From positions 186,001-250,000 of the forward strand of contig JANSXC010000009.1 of NCBI GenBank assembly GCA_024743115.1: a stretch of DNA of 64,000 nucleotides, read 5' to 3'. Within the stretch, counting starts at the first letter, position 1; the number at the start of each line of letters is the position of its first letter. Shown piece after piece: positions 8,509 through 17,914 of the stretch. Made by a program: the position numbers and the translations under genes. The notes under the pieces are model-generated. The model was not told the origin of the DNA. It was given only the letters and a program-made list of their open reading frames with translations, and searched no databases. This stretch comes from a bacterium (GTDB lineage: Bacteria > Planctomycetota > UBA1135 > UBA2386).

Positions 8509-9729
8509 TTAGATGCCCATCAGGACCCAGCTCTGGCAGTTGCTGAGCGCGGTGCCCGTGCCGCCGCCACAGAGGACGACACACTGCGAGGCCAGCGGCA
8601 GGCCGGCGAACACCGGGGCCGCGGGGGTCGCCATGAGGAACGTCGTCGTGCCGTTGCAGCCCGGCGCGGTGCCGGAGGTGAAGTTGACGCCGAGCGTCGG
8701 GCCGGGGCCGACGAGCAGCGGGCCACAGAGCGGCGGCAGAGTCGGCATGCCCGTCGTGCAGGAGCCGATGGTCAGCAGGCACCAGGCGAGCGAACCTTCC
8801 GGGGCATCGTCGAGGCCGAGTTCGATCGTGTCACCGAGGACCGGCGCGTTCCGCAGGCTGTGCCAGCTGATGCACGACGGGCAGGTGCCGTTGGCGCAGG
8901 GGTTGCCGGCCGGGTTGGTGTCACGCGGCTGCAGCGTCAGGTCGGTGATCGGGTCGTTGGGCGACTGCACCCACGGGCAGCAGGTCTGCGGGCCGAAGCT
9001 GATCGACGGGCCGGCCGCGACGGCGTAGTTCATCGTGTGCGTGCTGACGCCATCGGTCCAGTAGAGCGTCGCGCTGCCCCAGTCCACGGCGACACCTTGA
9101 GCGGGCATGCCGGCCGGCGCACACGGCACGAGCGGCATCGTGGCGAACGGCACGCACGGGTTGGTGATGGGCGCGACGTAGAGGTTGCCACCGGCGGAGT
9201 TGATCGACGTGTAGAAGACCACGCCCCGGCCATCGTCCACGGCAACACCCGAGAGGCGATCACCTGCGATCACGTTCACCATGCACTGCGCCGCGACGGT
9301 CGGCGGGCAACCGATGATGCACTGCGTGAGCCAGTTGTTGTCATCGACGATCCAGAGCTGGTTCATCGACTCGACGACGTCGAGGCCGCTCGCGTTGGCG
9401 ACCGCGCTTGACTTCGGGCAAGGCATCGGCGGGCAGACGGTCGCACAACCGAACGCGCCCGAGTACTTCACGAGGGCCTGACCACTCGTGGCCCAGATGT
9501 TCTTGTCCGTGCCGTCGAACGCGGCCCCGCCTGCGGCGAAGCTCGTGTGCGGCGGCATGCCGGCCGGCAGACAGGGCGGTAGCGCGGCGCACGAAGCGTG
9601 GATCGTGCTCGCGAGCGACTGCGTGTTGCGGGTCAGGCCGCGGAGGTTGAACGGGCCCTGAGCGACCGCGGCGCTGGCGGTGAACAGGAACGCGAGTGCG
9701 GAGGCGGTAATGGCAGTGCGAATGGTCAT
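8509..9729 (-). CDS. Cysteine-rich secreted protein, beta-propeller-like
   Basis: 406 residues with a signal peptide ending SAAVAQG. The mature part has many cysteines and repeating strand-turn units such as LDVVESMNQLWIVDDNNW, LSGVAVDDGRGVVFYTS and AQGVAVDWGSATLYWTDG, which resemble NHL/YWTD-type beta-propeller blades. The disulfide potential fits an extracytoplasmic site. No catalytic residues were recognised. It is monocistronic, with its own terminator at 8436-8470, and is divergent from the topoisomerase VI operon. Confidence 0.7.
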   Translation of the reverse strand: MTIRTAITASALAFLFTASAAVAQGPFNLRGLTRNTQSLASTIHASCAALPPCLPAGMPPHTSFAAGGAAFDGTDKNIWATSGQALVKYSGAFGCATVCPPMPCPKSSAVANASGLDVVESMNQLWIVDDNNWLTQCIIGCPPTVAAQCMVNVIAGDRLSGVAVDDGRGVVFYTSINSAGGNLYVAPITNPCVPFATMPLVPCAPAGMPAQGVAVDWGSATLYWTDGVSTHTMNYAVAAGPSISFGPQTCCPWVQSPNDPITDLTLQPRDTNPAGNPCANGTCPSCISWHSLRNAPVLGDTIELGLDDAPEGSLAWCLLTIGSCTTGMPTLPPLCGPLLVGPGPTLGVNFTSGTAPGCNGTTTFLMATPAAPVFAGLPLASQCVVLCGGGTGTALSNCQSWVLMGI

Positions 9730-10009
9730 GGGTCGGTCCGGTTGGGTTCGGGTTCTGAATGCTGGTTACCCAGGAAGAACCGGGCCCCGCCCAGCGCACG
9801 CCGAATCCTTCGAAATGCTCGCGAACGGGTTTCGCCGGGCCGCAGAAACGCCCGCCGACCCCGGCACCATCGGGCCGGCGCCAGCGGCCGGGCGAACCCG
9901 GGCGTCAGCCACAATCCGGCCTGGACGGACCACCCCTGCGTTCGCTAAGTAAGGGCGTGGGCCTGGCACGCGCCGGACCCCATGCCACCACACGGAGGGG
10001 GCGAATCGA

Positions 10010-11770
10010 ATGACGAGTAACGAAAGCGGGCAGGGTCAGCTGTTCGCCGGAGCGGCCGAGGCAGACATGGCAACCAAGAAGGCGGGCAAAGCCGGCTCGT
10101 CCCAGAAGAGTCCGGCCAAGAAGGCCGGCTCGAAGAAGCGGACCGAGACCGCCGAGTCCATGGCCAAGCGCCAACGGGAGATCTCGGTCAGCGAGTTCTT
10201 CACCAAGAACCGGCACCTGCTCGGGTTCGACAGTCCGCGGAAGGCACTGCTCACGGCCGTCAAGGAAGCGGTCGACAACAGCCTCGACGCCTGTGAGGAG
10301 GCCCGGATCGCGCCCGACCTCGAGGTCAAGATCGAGCGCATCGGGAGCAACGAGAAGCAGTTCCGGATGATCGTCGAGGACAACGGCCCCGGCATCGTCA
10401 AGACGCAGGTGCCCCACGTCTTCGGCCGACTGCTCTACGGCAGCAAATTCCATCGGCTGCGCCAGTCACGCGGCCAGCAGGGCATCGGCATCAGCGCCGC
10501 CGGCATGTATGGCCAGCTCACGACGGGGCAGCCCGTCAAGGTGCGCAGCAAGGCCGGGCGCCGCGCGGTCCCGCTCGAGTTCACGATCCGGATCGACACC
10601 GCGAAGAACCGGCCGGAGTTCTCCGACAAGCCGATCGAGTGGGACAAGAAGCACGGCACCGAGGTGGCGATCCCGATGGAGGGTGAATACCGCCGCGGGC
10701 AGCGCAGCATCCAGGAGTTCTTGAAGCTCATGGCGGTGGCCAACCCACACGTGAACCTCAAGTTCACGGAGCCCGACGGCACGGTCACGGAGTACCAGCG
10801 CAACACCAACGAGCTGCCGCACGAGGTCGAGGAGATCAAGCCACACCCGCACGGCGTCGAGCTCGGCATCCTGCTCAAGATGATCCAGGAAAGCGAGAAC
10901 CGCACGACGAGCGCGTTCTTGCAGCAGGACTTCTCGCGCGTCGGCCCGACCGTAGCCAAGGAGATCTGCGAGAAGGCCGGCGTCAAGCCGACCACGAATC
11001 CGCGTCGCCTCGACGCCAAGACCGTCGGTCGACTCAAGGACGCGATCGACGACACCAAGATCAAGGCACCGCCGCTGTCGTGCATCGCGCCGATCGGCGA
11101 GGACCTGATCATCAAGGGGCTCAAGAAGGAGGTCGAGGCCGACGTCTACATGGCCGCGTCGCGCAAGCCGGTCGTCTACCGCGGCCGCCCGTTCGCGGTC
11201 GAGGTCGGCATCGCCTACGGCCGCCCCGGTGACACCCTCGAGATGACCGACAGCGGCAAGATCGTCGCGAGCTCCAACAAGCAGAAGAACGACGAGCTGC
11301 TGATGGGCAACGCCGACGAGCCGGTGCGCCTGATCCGCTTCGCCAATCGCGTCCCGCTCGTGTTCCAGCAGAGCGCGTGCGCGATCAGCAAGGCGGTGAT
11401 CAACACCAACTGGCGCAACTACGGCCTGCAGCAGCCGCGCGGCGCGCTGCCCATCGGCCCGATGGTGATCTTCGTCCACATCGCGTCGGTGTGGGTGCCG
11501 TTCACGAGCGAGTCGAAGGAGGCGATCGCCGGCTACGACGAGATCATGGACGAGCTCAAGCGCGCCCTGATGGACTGCGGCCGCAAGCTCGGCAAGCACG
11601 TCCGCAAGGGCAAGAAGCTCGCCAACGAGTTCAAGAAGCGGAACTACATCACGATGTACATCCCACACGTGGTCGAGGCGCTGAAGGACATCCTGGAGCT
11701 CGACGACAAGGAGGTCGACAAGGCCACCACCAACCTCACCGACGTGCTGGAACGCAGCCGCAAGCTGTAG
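10010..11770 (+). CDS. top6B: DNA topoisomerase VI subunit B
   Basis: 586 residues. The ATPase subunit of type IIB topoisomerase, which drives passage of one duplex through a double-strand break made by subunit A. The GHKL (Bergerat) ATP site is complete: EAVDNSLDACEEA (about 86-98), VEDNGPGI (122-129) and SRGQQGIGISAAGMYGQ (153-169). An H2TH-like segment (about 298-345) and transducer domain with the switch-lysine region follow in family order. The first ~50 residues are an extra Lys/Ala/Ser-rich tail (KKAGKAGSSQKSPAKKAGSKK). A GGAGGGGG ribosome-binding site sits about 10 nt before the ATG. Subunit A begins 9 nt after the stop. Topo VI is typical of archaea and plants and is rare in bacteria. 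Confidence 0.95.
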   Translation: MTSNESGQGQLFAGAAEADMATKKAGKAGSSQKSPAKKAGSKKRTETAESMAKRQREISVSEFFTKNRHLLGFDSPRKALLTAVKEAVDNSLDACEEARIAPDLEVKIERIGSNEKQFRMIVEDNGPGIVKTQVPHVFGRLLYGSKFHRLRQSRGQQGIGISAAGMYGQLTTGQPVKVRSKAGRRAVPLEFTIRIDTAKNRPEFSDKPIEWDKKHGTEVAIPMEGEYRRGQRSIQEFLKLMAVANPHVNLKFTEPDGTVTEYQRNTNELPHEVEEIKPHPHGVELGILLKMIQESENRTTSAFLQQDFSRVGPTVAKEICEKAGVKPTTNPRRLDAKTVGRLKDAIDDTKIKAPPLSCIAPIGEDLIIKGLKKEVEADVYMAASRKPVVYRGRPFAVEVGIAYGRPGDTLEMTDSGKIVASSNKQKNDELLMGNADEPVRLIRFANRVPLVFQQSACAISKAVINTNWRNYGLQQPRGALPIGPMVIFVHIASVWVPFTSESKEAIAGYDEIMDELKRALMDCGRKLGKHVRKGKKLANEFKKRNYITMYIPHVVEALKDILELDDKEVDKATTNLTDVLERSRKL

Positions 11771-11779
11771 GAGACGACC

Positions 11780-12955
11780 ATGGCTGCCAAGAAGAAGACG
11801 ACGAAGAAGGTCGCAAAGAAGGCCGCACCGAAGAAGGCCCGCAAGCCGATGAGCAAGCTCGACCAGGTCACGGTCGGCGAGATCAACAAGTGCGCAGATC
11901 ACGTCTACGGCCGGATCCAGAAGCTCGACAAGCCGGAGCTGAAGTTCCCCGAGCGCTCGCTGAAGAACGCGCGCTACGACAAGAAAGGCGGCTTCGTGAT
12001 GGGCCGCGGCCGCATCGAACGCACGCTCTCGGTCAACACGGTCAAGACGTTCGCGCAGACGCTCAAGCTGATGGCGATGTCGAAGGAGATGGTCGAGAAC
12101 GACGACTTCGCGACCAAGCGAGAGGCTTACTACGTGTCGAAGAACTGGGGCGAGGCGAAGTTCGGTTCGCAGCCCGAGTCCGACACGGCGATGGACGACA
12201 TCGAGGCGCTGTTCAGCCTGCAGGGCGTCGCCCGCGAGCAGCTTCGCTTCCGCCCCGAAGACCATGGCGGCAACGTCGCGGGTGCGCTGGTCGTGATCGA
12301 TCGCGACCGTGAGACCGGCGCTGAAGAACGCATCGACTGCACGCGCTTCGGCAGCGGCAGCTACACGATTCCGAGCTCGGTGGAGCACTTCAAGTTCGAG
12401 ACCAAGGCCAAGTTCGTGCTCGTCATCGAGACGGGCGGCATGTTCGCTCGCCTCCACGAGCACAAGTGGTGGCGTGACACCAACTGCATCATCATCGGCA
12501 CGTCGGGTGTGCCGACGCGCAGCACGCGCCGCTTCATCCGCAAATTGTCGGACGACAAGAAGCTGCCGGTCTACTGCTTCAACGACTGCGACCCCTACGG
12601 CATCAGCAACATCTATCGCACGCTCAAGGTCGGCTCGGGCAACGCGGTGCACCTCAACAAGTTCTTCTGCGTGCCGCAGGCGAGCTACCTCGGCGTTACC
12701 CCGCAGGACATCGTCGACTTCGACCTCGAGAACGCGACCCACCCGCTCAATGACGTCGACATCAAGCGCGCCAAGGACGCACTCAAGAACGACCCGTTCT
12801 TCCACGCGCACAAGGAGTGGCAGAAGGCGATCAAGATGATGCTGAAGATGGGCGTCCGCGCCGAACAGCAGGCCCTGGCGAAGCACGGTTTGAACTTCGT
12901 CATGGAGGAGTACCTGCCGCGCAAGCTGGCCGCGCCGAAGAAGTTCCTGCCGTAG
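11780..12955 (+). CDS. top6A: DNA topoisomerase VI subunit A (Spo11-like)
   Basis: 391 residues. The DNA-cleaving subunit: a winged-helix domain carries the catalytic tyrosine in TKREAYYVSKNW (Tyr117/118), and the TOPRIM domain has the metal-binding glutamate in VIETGGMF (Glu217) and the DxD pair in CFNDCDPYG (Asp269, Asp271). These match Spo11/Top6A, so the enzyme should be active with the adjacent subunit B. The N-terminus again bears a Lys/Ala-rich tail (KKKTTKKVAKKAAPKKARK, about 4-22), which archaeal homologues do not usually have. The gene lies 9 nt after top6B, a two-gene operon. Confidence 0.95.
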   Translation: MAAKKKTTKKVAKKAAPKKARKPMSKLDQVTVGEINKCADHVYGRIQKLDKPELKFPERSLKNARYDKKGGFVMGRGRIERTLSVNTVKTFAQTLKLMAMSKEMVENDDFATKREAYYVSKNWGEAKFGSQPESDTAMDDIEALFSLQGVAREQLRFRPEDHGGNVAGALVVIDRDRETGAEERIDCTRFGSGSYTIPSSVEHFKFETKAKFVLVIETGGMFARLHEHKWWRDTNCIIIGTSGVPTRSTRRFIRKLSDDKKLPVYCFNDCDPYGISNIYRTLKVGSGNAVHLNKFFCVPQASYLGVTPQDIVDFDLENATHPLNDVDIKRAKDALKNDPFFHAHKEWQKAIKMMLKMGVRAEQQALAKHGLNFVMEEYLPRKLAAPKKFLP

Positions 12956-12962
12956 CTGCCGA

Positions 12963-12992
12963 ACCGAGCCCGCACCGCGCGCTTGGCTCGGT
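12963..12992 (+). terminator. Stem-loop after top6A
   Basis: 8-bp perfect stem ACCGAGCC / GGCTCGGT with a 14-nt loop, starting 8 nt after the top6A stop. No clear U-run follows, so it may be a weak terminator or a 3'-end stabilising hairpin. Confidence 0.5.
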
Positions 12993-13038
12993 ATGAACGG
13001 CATGAAGCAGCGGCTGATGACGGCCACGACCTGGTGTC

Positions 13039-13221
13039 ATGGGAGAGCCGCCCATGCCCGTAGTCGCGACGCGCGCGGCGGCGGCCTACCGGTTCACTTG
13101 GATGCGTTCGTTCGATCCAGCGATCTCGGTGCGAATCGAGCACCACACGGACACGAACGCCTACCGCCTGGGATTGACCTTCCTCGCGCTCACCGGGCTC
13201 GACCTCGAACCGATCTATTGA
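13039..13221 (+). pseudogene. Possible truncated gene remnant (60 codons)
   Basis: A short frame encodes AYRFTWMRSFDPAISVRIE followed by LGLTFLALTGLDLEPIY and a stop. The YRF-W-R-F-P-VR-E spacing resembles the N-terminal part of a widespread family of ~150-200-residue bacterial hypothetical proteins, cut off after about 45 residues. It could also be a genuine small protein or a chance frame. It stands alone between the top6 operon and a convergent membrane gene. Confidence 0.25.
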
Positions 13222-13241
13222 AGTCCTGCTGACCGAACCTC

Positions 13242-13694
13242 CTACTCGGGCAGCTCGAACGGCGGCACCCCGCGCTTCTCGCGCATGCCGTTCAGCACCT
13301 TCCGAATCGCGGGGCGCCGCACGATCTGCAGCTCGAGCTTGCGCTTGCCGGGGAAGTCCATCATCAGCAGGCCGACAAGGATCATGAGCAGGCCCTGCCC
13401 CGGCAGCAGCAGCAGGATCAGGCCGACGATGACGAACAGACCGCCAGCGAGATTGCGAACGGTCAGCCACAGCCAGTCGCCGGCCGAGCGCTCGGACGCG
13501 AGCTTCGCCCGCGTCGCGACGAACCGATCCGCGCGCAGCCGCACGACGACTATCGGCAGGAACACGACCGCGAGCACGATCGTCCCGACCCCGATCGCGA
13601 ACAGGGTCCAGAACACGACGGGACTCGCGAAGAAGCCCCAGAGCTGCTGCCACAGCGAGCTCTGATCTGCTGGTTCGGGGTTGTCCTGGACCAT
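13242..13694 (-). CDS. Small integral membrane protein, PGPGW-like
   Basis: 150 residues with two or three predicted membrane helices (VFWTLFAIGVGTIVLAVVFL at about 27-46; LAGGLFVIVGLILLLLPGQG and LLMILVGLLMMDFPG at about 82-115). The LPGQG ... DFPGK motif followed by a basic amphipathic C-terminus ending GVPPFELP is characteristic of small putative transmembrane proteins of the PGPGW type. Function unknown. It is divergent from the TIR-domain gene, with 224 nt between starts. Confidence 0.65.
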   Translation of the reverse strand: MVQDNPEPADQSSLWQQLWGFFASPVVFWTLFAIGVGTIVLAVVFLPIVVVRLRADRFVATRAKLASERSAGDWLWLTVRNLAGGLFVIVGLILLLLPGQGLLMILVGLLMMDFPGKRKLELQIVRRPAIRKVLNGMREKRGVPPFELPE

Positions 13695-13918
13695 TGTTCG
13701 GCGCTTGACCGCCCTCTCTGAGTCGGCCCTCCAGCCTGCGGCAAAGGCTTCGATCCATCGGAAGACCCTGCCAGAGGACCTGTTGGAGCATCGTGGAGCA
13801 ACTGCAAGAAGTCCACCTCCCGCTCGGGGCGGCGCCGATCCACGCCGCTGAGCGCGGCCGATCGCGCTGTCCGCGACGCCATGGACCCGGGATGATCGGC
13901 GCTTCGCTCGGAGCCGCC

Positions 13919-15055
13919 ATGACCCACCCCACGATCTTCTTCAGCCACTCGACTCGTGACCGCCAACCACTCGAACAACTCAAGCGGGCATTCGTCGCCA
14001 AGACGGCCGGCACGATCGACGTCTTCCTGTCGAGTGATGGCGAGAGCATCCCACTCGGCAGCAACTGGGTCGCCACGCTCCAGACGCGGCTGGAGACCGC
14101 CGCGCTGATGCTCGTTTTCGTGACGCCCGACTCCATCGACTCGCGCTGGATTCACTTCGAGGCCGGGTTCTCGTACGCCAAGGGGATCGCCGTCGTGCCA
14201 GTCGGCTTCCTCGGAGTCGACATGCGCGACCTCGGCCCACCGCTGACGCTGCTGCAAGGTTTCAACGTCACCGGCGCCGACTCACTCAACAACCTCATCG
14301 CTCTCGCGAACCGAACGTTCGGCCTGGATCACCCCCTCGGATTCACCGACGCGGACTACCGCGCCATCGTCGACGTCGATCATGCCCTGCTCGGCGGCCC
14401 ACTCGCCCACCTGCTGCCCTGCATCGAGCGCGTGCTGATCAGCGACCAGATCGATGTCCCCACGAAGGACGGCGAAGACGCCCAGGAGTCGTCGAACGAC
14501 CAATTGGAAGTCGTCCGGCCACGCTTCGCCACCGCGCTCGCGGATGCCGGGATCGAGTTCCAAGATCAGGTGAGCCGCGGCTTCTGCAGCTGGCGGTTGC
14601 ATGGCATGACGATCGAACTGCATGTCGAGGGCCGCTACCTGTCGCTGGACATCGAGGTCGACCCGATGGCGTTGCATCGTGTGCTCGATCCCGTGCATGC
14701 GATCCTGCACGCGTTTCGCACCGACGGCCTGAAGGGCCAGAGTCTCGCGTTCCGACTCGTCCCCGACACCGTTGCCAGCCACGAAGAACTGGCTATTACC
14801 GCACGCCTCGATGCCGGCGCGGTTGCCCTGCTACCGGAGCGAGGGCTGCGCTTTCGTGATCTCGAGTTCGAGATCTATCCGTGGGCGAACGAGGGGACGG
14901 GGGATGAGGCCGAGGCGAAGGATCGCACCTCGCTGATCATCACCCCGTGTTCCGATCGGTTGGAACTCACCGACGTCGCCGACCTGCTGGGCATGCTCTG
15001 CGAGCGACGGGTCATCATCCCGCCCGCGGCGGTAGCGGCGCGCATGCACGGCTGA
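13919..15055 (+). CDS. TIR-domain protein with uncharacterised C-terminal region
   Basis: 378 residues from the ATG at 13919, which begins directly at the TIR motif TIFFSHSTRDR. The TIR domain (about 1-130) continues with DVFLSSDGESIPLGSNW and LMLVFVTPDSIDSRW, then WIHFEAGFSYAKG, where Glu81, four residues after Trp77, aligns with the catalytic glutamate of NAD-cleaving TIR enzymes. The second half (about 190-378) is beta-rich with no recognised domain; it could be a ligand sensor. Many bacterial TIR proteins are NADases in anti-phage defence, but no partner defence gene is adjacent, so that role is only a possibility. An earlier ATG at 13892 would add nine residues. Confidence 0.8.
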   Translation: MTHPTIFFSHSTRDRQPLEQLKRAFVAKTAGTIDVFLSSDGESIPLGSNWVATLQTRLETAALMLVFVTPDSIDSRWIHFEAGFSYAKGIAVVPVGFLGVDMRDLGPPLTLLQGFNVTGADSLNNLIALANRTFGLDHPLGFTDADYRAIVDVDHALLGGPLAHLLPCIERVLISDQIDVPTKDGEDAQESSNDQLEVVRPRFATALADAGIEFQDQVSRGFCSWRLHGMTIELHVEGRYLSLDIEVDPMALHRVLDPVHAILHAFRTDGLKGQSLAFRLVPDTVASHEELAITARLDAGAVALLPERGLRFRDLEFEIYPWANEGTGDEAEAKDRTSLIITPCSDRLELTDVADLLGMLCERRVIIPPAAVAARMHG

Positions 15056-15222
15056 CAACGCAATCCGGATGGTGTCACCCGCGCCTCGTGGACGATGCAG
15101 CCGCTGCATTCAACGACGAGTGTCATCAAGGAACAGCGAACCACGTGTCCTCCCTGGTCTTCGCCAACCGACCGACGCCCCCACGAAACCCGACCGGAAC
15201 CGCAAACCCGGCCCGAACGGGA

Positions 15223-16416
15223 TCAATCTTCGGTCATCACCGACCAGATCCACGCGACCGCGGACAGGGACACGATATCCACCGCGATGGCGAACGGGGT
15301 CAACAGCACCTTGCCGAAGATGTCGCCGCCGTGACGCGGTTCTTCGTGTAGATCGAGGCAGCGCACGCGGAATGATCCTGTGGGCAACCGCTCGGACCCC
15401 GCGACTCCGACAGCCGGCGCGGTGGCTTCACGGGCGTCGAGCGCTTGAACGAGCCAACGCGATTCGTGCACCAGGCCCGCCGCTGCCGGTTCGAATGCAA
15501 ACGCGCCCCATTGGTAGACGTGGTCGGCACGCAGGACGAACGCCGCCTCCTCGTCGCCGCGGCGAACGACCGCGAGGAGCCGCAGGCGCGCGAGGTGATC
15601 GAGGCGGCGTTCGAGCGTGGGCGTTCCGGCCCCCTCGTCCCGCAGCACCGCGCGTGCCTGCCGCACGCTGCCGAGTGGCCGACGATCGGCAGTCAGCCAG
15701 GCGACGCCAACCAGCACCCCGGCCTCGCGCGTCCACGCGCGGGGCCGCAGCGCCCGCAGTCTGGCGACGCAGCTTGCCAGCAACGGTGGCTCATCGGCGC
15801 CCAGCGCTTCGAACGGCATGTGGTCGACCAGCGGCACGGCTCGGGCCAATCCCCGCATCGCGGCGAACTCCTCGGGCGGCAGCGGCCGCACGCTTGCCGG
15901 ATTCACTTGCGCGCGCAGGCGAAGTATGCCGTGGCTCGCGGCGAGTCGACCGTCATGGCGCTCGCGCTCAGCGTGCAGTTCGATGGCCTCGAGTCGCACG
16001 GCCGGCGAGCCCGCCGCCGCCGACAGCTGCCGCAATGCCAGCGCGCAACCGGCTTCCGAGTGCGGATCCGAATGGGGGCGGAGGCGCCACCTGGATCCCG
16101 TGGCGGCCAGCCCGGAGAAGTCGGGAATGGCCATCGCGCCGCCGGCATCGACTCCGCCAGGGCCGGGCCCGGCAGGCGTCACCACGACCACGAGGCCCTC
16201 CGCCGCATCATCCGGCGCCTCGAACTCCGCCTGGCCCATGAGCGTTCGATCGAGGTGCACGACCCGTGCCACCGGGGTATCGATGTCCCAGAGCATCCGC
16301 GTCATGCAGGACGGGGTCGCCAGAACCGTCATCAGGAGGCCGATTCGCACCGATCGCCCACCGATTCGGCCAACCTCGCCCCGCGCGACGGTTCGATCCC
16401 AGCGAACGCTTGCCAT
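15223..16416 (-). CDS. Envelope protein with C-terminal membrane-proximal motif (YceK-like end)
   Basis: 397 residues. The N-terminus (VRIGLLMTVLATPSC) resembles a weak lipoprotein or signal sequence. The start after that (WDIDTPVARVVHLDRT) and the end (GKVLLTPFAIAVDIVSLSAVAWIW) match the two conserved blocks of YceK/YidQ-type lipoproteins, but here some 300 residues, probably a domain insertion, lie between them. That central part is Arg/Ala/Leu-rich and was not recognised. The open frame could alternatively start at the ATG at 16332. It converges on the TIR gene. Confidence 0.55.
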   Translation of the reverse strand: MASVRWDRTVARGEVGRIGGRSVRIGLLMTVLATPSCMTRMLWDIDTPVARVVHLDRTLMGQAEFEAPDDAAEGLVVVVTPAGPGPGGVDAGGAMAIPDFSGLAATGSRWRLRPHSDPHSEAGCALALRQLSAAAGSPAVRLEAIELHAERERHDGRLAASHGILRLRAQVNPASVRPLPPEEFAAMRGLARAVPLVDHMPFEALGADEPPLLASCVARLRALRPRAWTREAGVLVGVAWLTADRRPLGSVRQARAVLRDEGAGTPTLERRLDHLARLRLLAVVRRGDEEAAFVLRADHVYQWGAFAFEPAAAGLVHESRWLVQALDAREATAPAVGVAGSERLPTGSFRVRCLDLHEEPRHGGDIFGKVLLTPFAIAVDIVSLSAVAWIWSVMTED

Positions 16417-16512
16417 CTCGACCTCCGTAGCGCAGCGGGCACGCCCACGTTGCGGATCTCATCGGACGACCTGGACTCACGCTGGCCAGAATGCCGATGC
16501 GGGGATACGCCT

Positions 16513-17862
16513 ATGCCGCCATCTACCATGGAGACCAGCTCCCCCGCCAACGACCTTCGGGCCCGCATCCAGGACCGCACCGCGACGATCGGCATCGTCG
16601 GGCTCGGTTACGTCGGCCTGCCCCTGCTGCGCGCGTTCTTCCGCGCCGGCTTCCCCGTGCTCGGCTACGACGTCGACGACGAGAAGATCGCGATGCTCGA
16701 GCGTGGCGAGTCGTACCTGAAGCATCTCGGAGAGGACTTCGTCGCGGAACTCGCCGAGGCGGACAAGTTCTCGGCGAGTTCGGATCCGGCGCGACTCGCG
16801 GAGGCGGACGCGATCATCCTGTGCGTGCCGACCCCGCTCGGTCAGCACGGCGAGCCGGACATGAGCTACATCGTCAAGTCGAGCGAGATGGTCGCCAAGA
16901 TCCTGCGCAAGGGTCAGCTCGTGTCACTCGAGTCGACGACGTATCCCGGCACGACGCGCGGCGACTGCCTGCCGATCCTCGAACGGACCGGCCTCGTCGC
17001 GGGTCAGGACTTCTTCGTCGCCTACAGCCCCGAGCGCGAGGATCCGGGGCGCCAGGACCACAGCACGCAGACGATCCCCAAGCTCGTTGGCGGCATCGAC
17101 GAGGTCAGCACCGAGCTCGCCAACGAACTCTACTCGTCGGCGATCGCGCAGGTCGTGCCGGTCGACAACGCCGAGGTCGCCGAAGCCGCGAAGCTGCTCG
17201 AGAACATCTACCGCTGCGTCAACATCGCGCTGGTCAACGAACTCAAGCCCGTGCTCGCCGCGATGGACATCGACATCTGGAAGGTCGTCGACGCGGCGAA
17301 GACCAAACCGTTCGGGTTCCAGGCGTTCTATCCGGGGCCAGGCCTCGGTGGGCACTGCATCCCGATCGATCCGTACTACCTGACCTGGAAGGCGCGCGAG
17401 TTCGGCCACCACACGCGGTTCATCGAGCTCGCGGGTGAGATCAACAACTCGATGCCGAACTACGTGATCCGTCGCACGATCGACGGCCTCAACGAGCTCG
17501 GCAAGCCACTGCGTGGCAGCAAGGTGCTCGTGGTCGGCCTCGCCTACAAGCCCGATGTCGATGACGTTCGGGAGACGCCCGCAGCCGAGATCATCAAGCT
17601 GCTGTTCGAGCATGGCGCCGACGTCAGCTACCACGATCCGCACGTGCCGCTGTTCGCCGGCATGCGGAAGTACATGGAGTACCGCATGCACTCCGTGCCG
17701 CTCACCGAGGACGCGGTGAAAGACGCGGATTGCGTCCTGATCGTGACAAACCACAGCGCGATCGAGTGGGGCAAAATTGCCGAGCACGCAACACTCGTCG
17801 TCGATTCGCGCAATGCCATGCATGCGCACCTCCCCATCCGCGGCAATTACGTCCAGGCCTGA
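16513..17862 (+). CDS. wbpA: UDP-N-acetylglucosamine 6-dehydrogenase (WbpA-like)
   Basis: 449 residues. A nucleotide-sugar dehydrogenase: the N-terminal Rossmann motif is GIVGLGYVGLPL, the central domain has SLESTTYPGTT and SPEREDPG, and the catalytic cysteine lies in GLGGHCIPIDPYY (about Cys282). The C-terminal NAD/substrate domain contains VLVVGLAYKPDVDDVRETPA. These signatures match the UDP-GlcNAc dehydrogenases that feed UDP-GlcNAcA into surface polysaccharide synthesis. The epimerase gene at 25621 could supply or use related sugars. The frame is open far upstream, but no protein homology begins before the ATG at 16513; an ATG at 16528 is an equally possible start. Confidence 0.88.
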   Translation: MPPSTMETSSPANDLRARIQDRTATIGIVGLGYVGLPLLRAFFRAGFPVLGYDVDDEKIAMLERGESYLKHLGEDFVAELAEADKFSASSDPARLAEADAIILCVPTPLGQHGEPDMSYIVKSSEMVAKILRKGQLVSLESTTYPGTTRGDCLPILERTGLVAGQDFFVAYSPEREDPGRQDHSTQTIPKLVGGIDEVSTELANELYSSAIAQVVPVDNAEVAEAAKLLENIYRCVNIALVNELKPVLAAMDIDIWKVVDAAKTKPFGFQAFYPGPGLGGHCIPIDPYYLTWKAREFGHHTRFIELAGEINNSMPNYVIRRTIDGLNELGKPLRGSKVLVVGLAYKPDVDDVRETPAAEIIKLLFEHGADVSYHDPHVPLFAGMRKYMEYRMHSVPLTEDAVKDADCVLIVTNHSAIEWGKIAEHATLVVDSRNAMHAHLPIRGNYVQA

Positions 17863-17914
17863 TCCTGCCCCGAAGTCCGGGCTCCGACGCCGCGCCCCGA
17901 CTACGATCGGGCGC

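Noticed and set aside
10466..13027. Long open frame on the minus strand (853 codons) across topoisomerase VI
   Set aside because: Antisense shadow of top6B/top6A caused by GC-rich codon use; composition is Arg/Val/Leu-biased with no family features.
12993..13232. Alternative frame of 79 codons overlapping the small remnant
   Set aside because: No motif; the competing frame at 13039 carries the only protein-like pattern.
15445..16512. Upstream extension of the UDP-sugar dehydrogenase frame
   Set aside because: Open only by composition; antisense to the envelope gene at 15223-16416 and without similarity to the dehydrogenase family.
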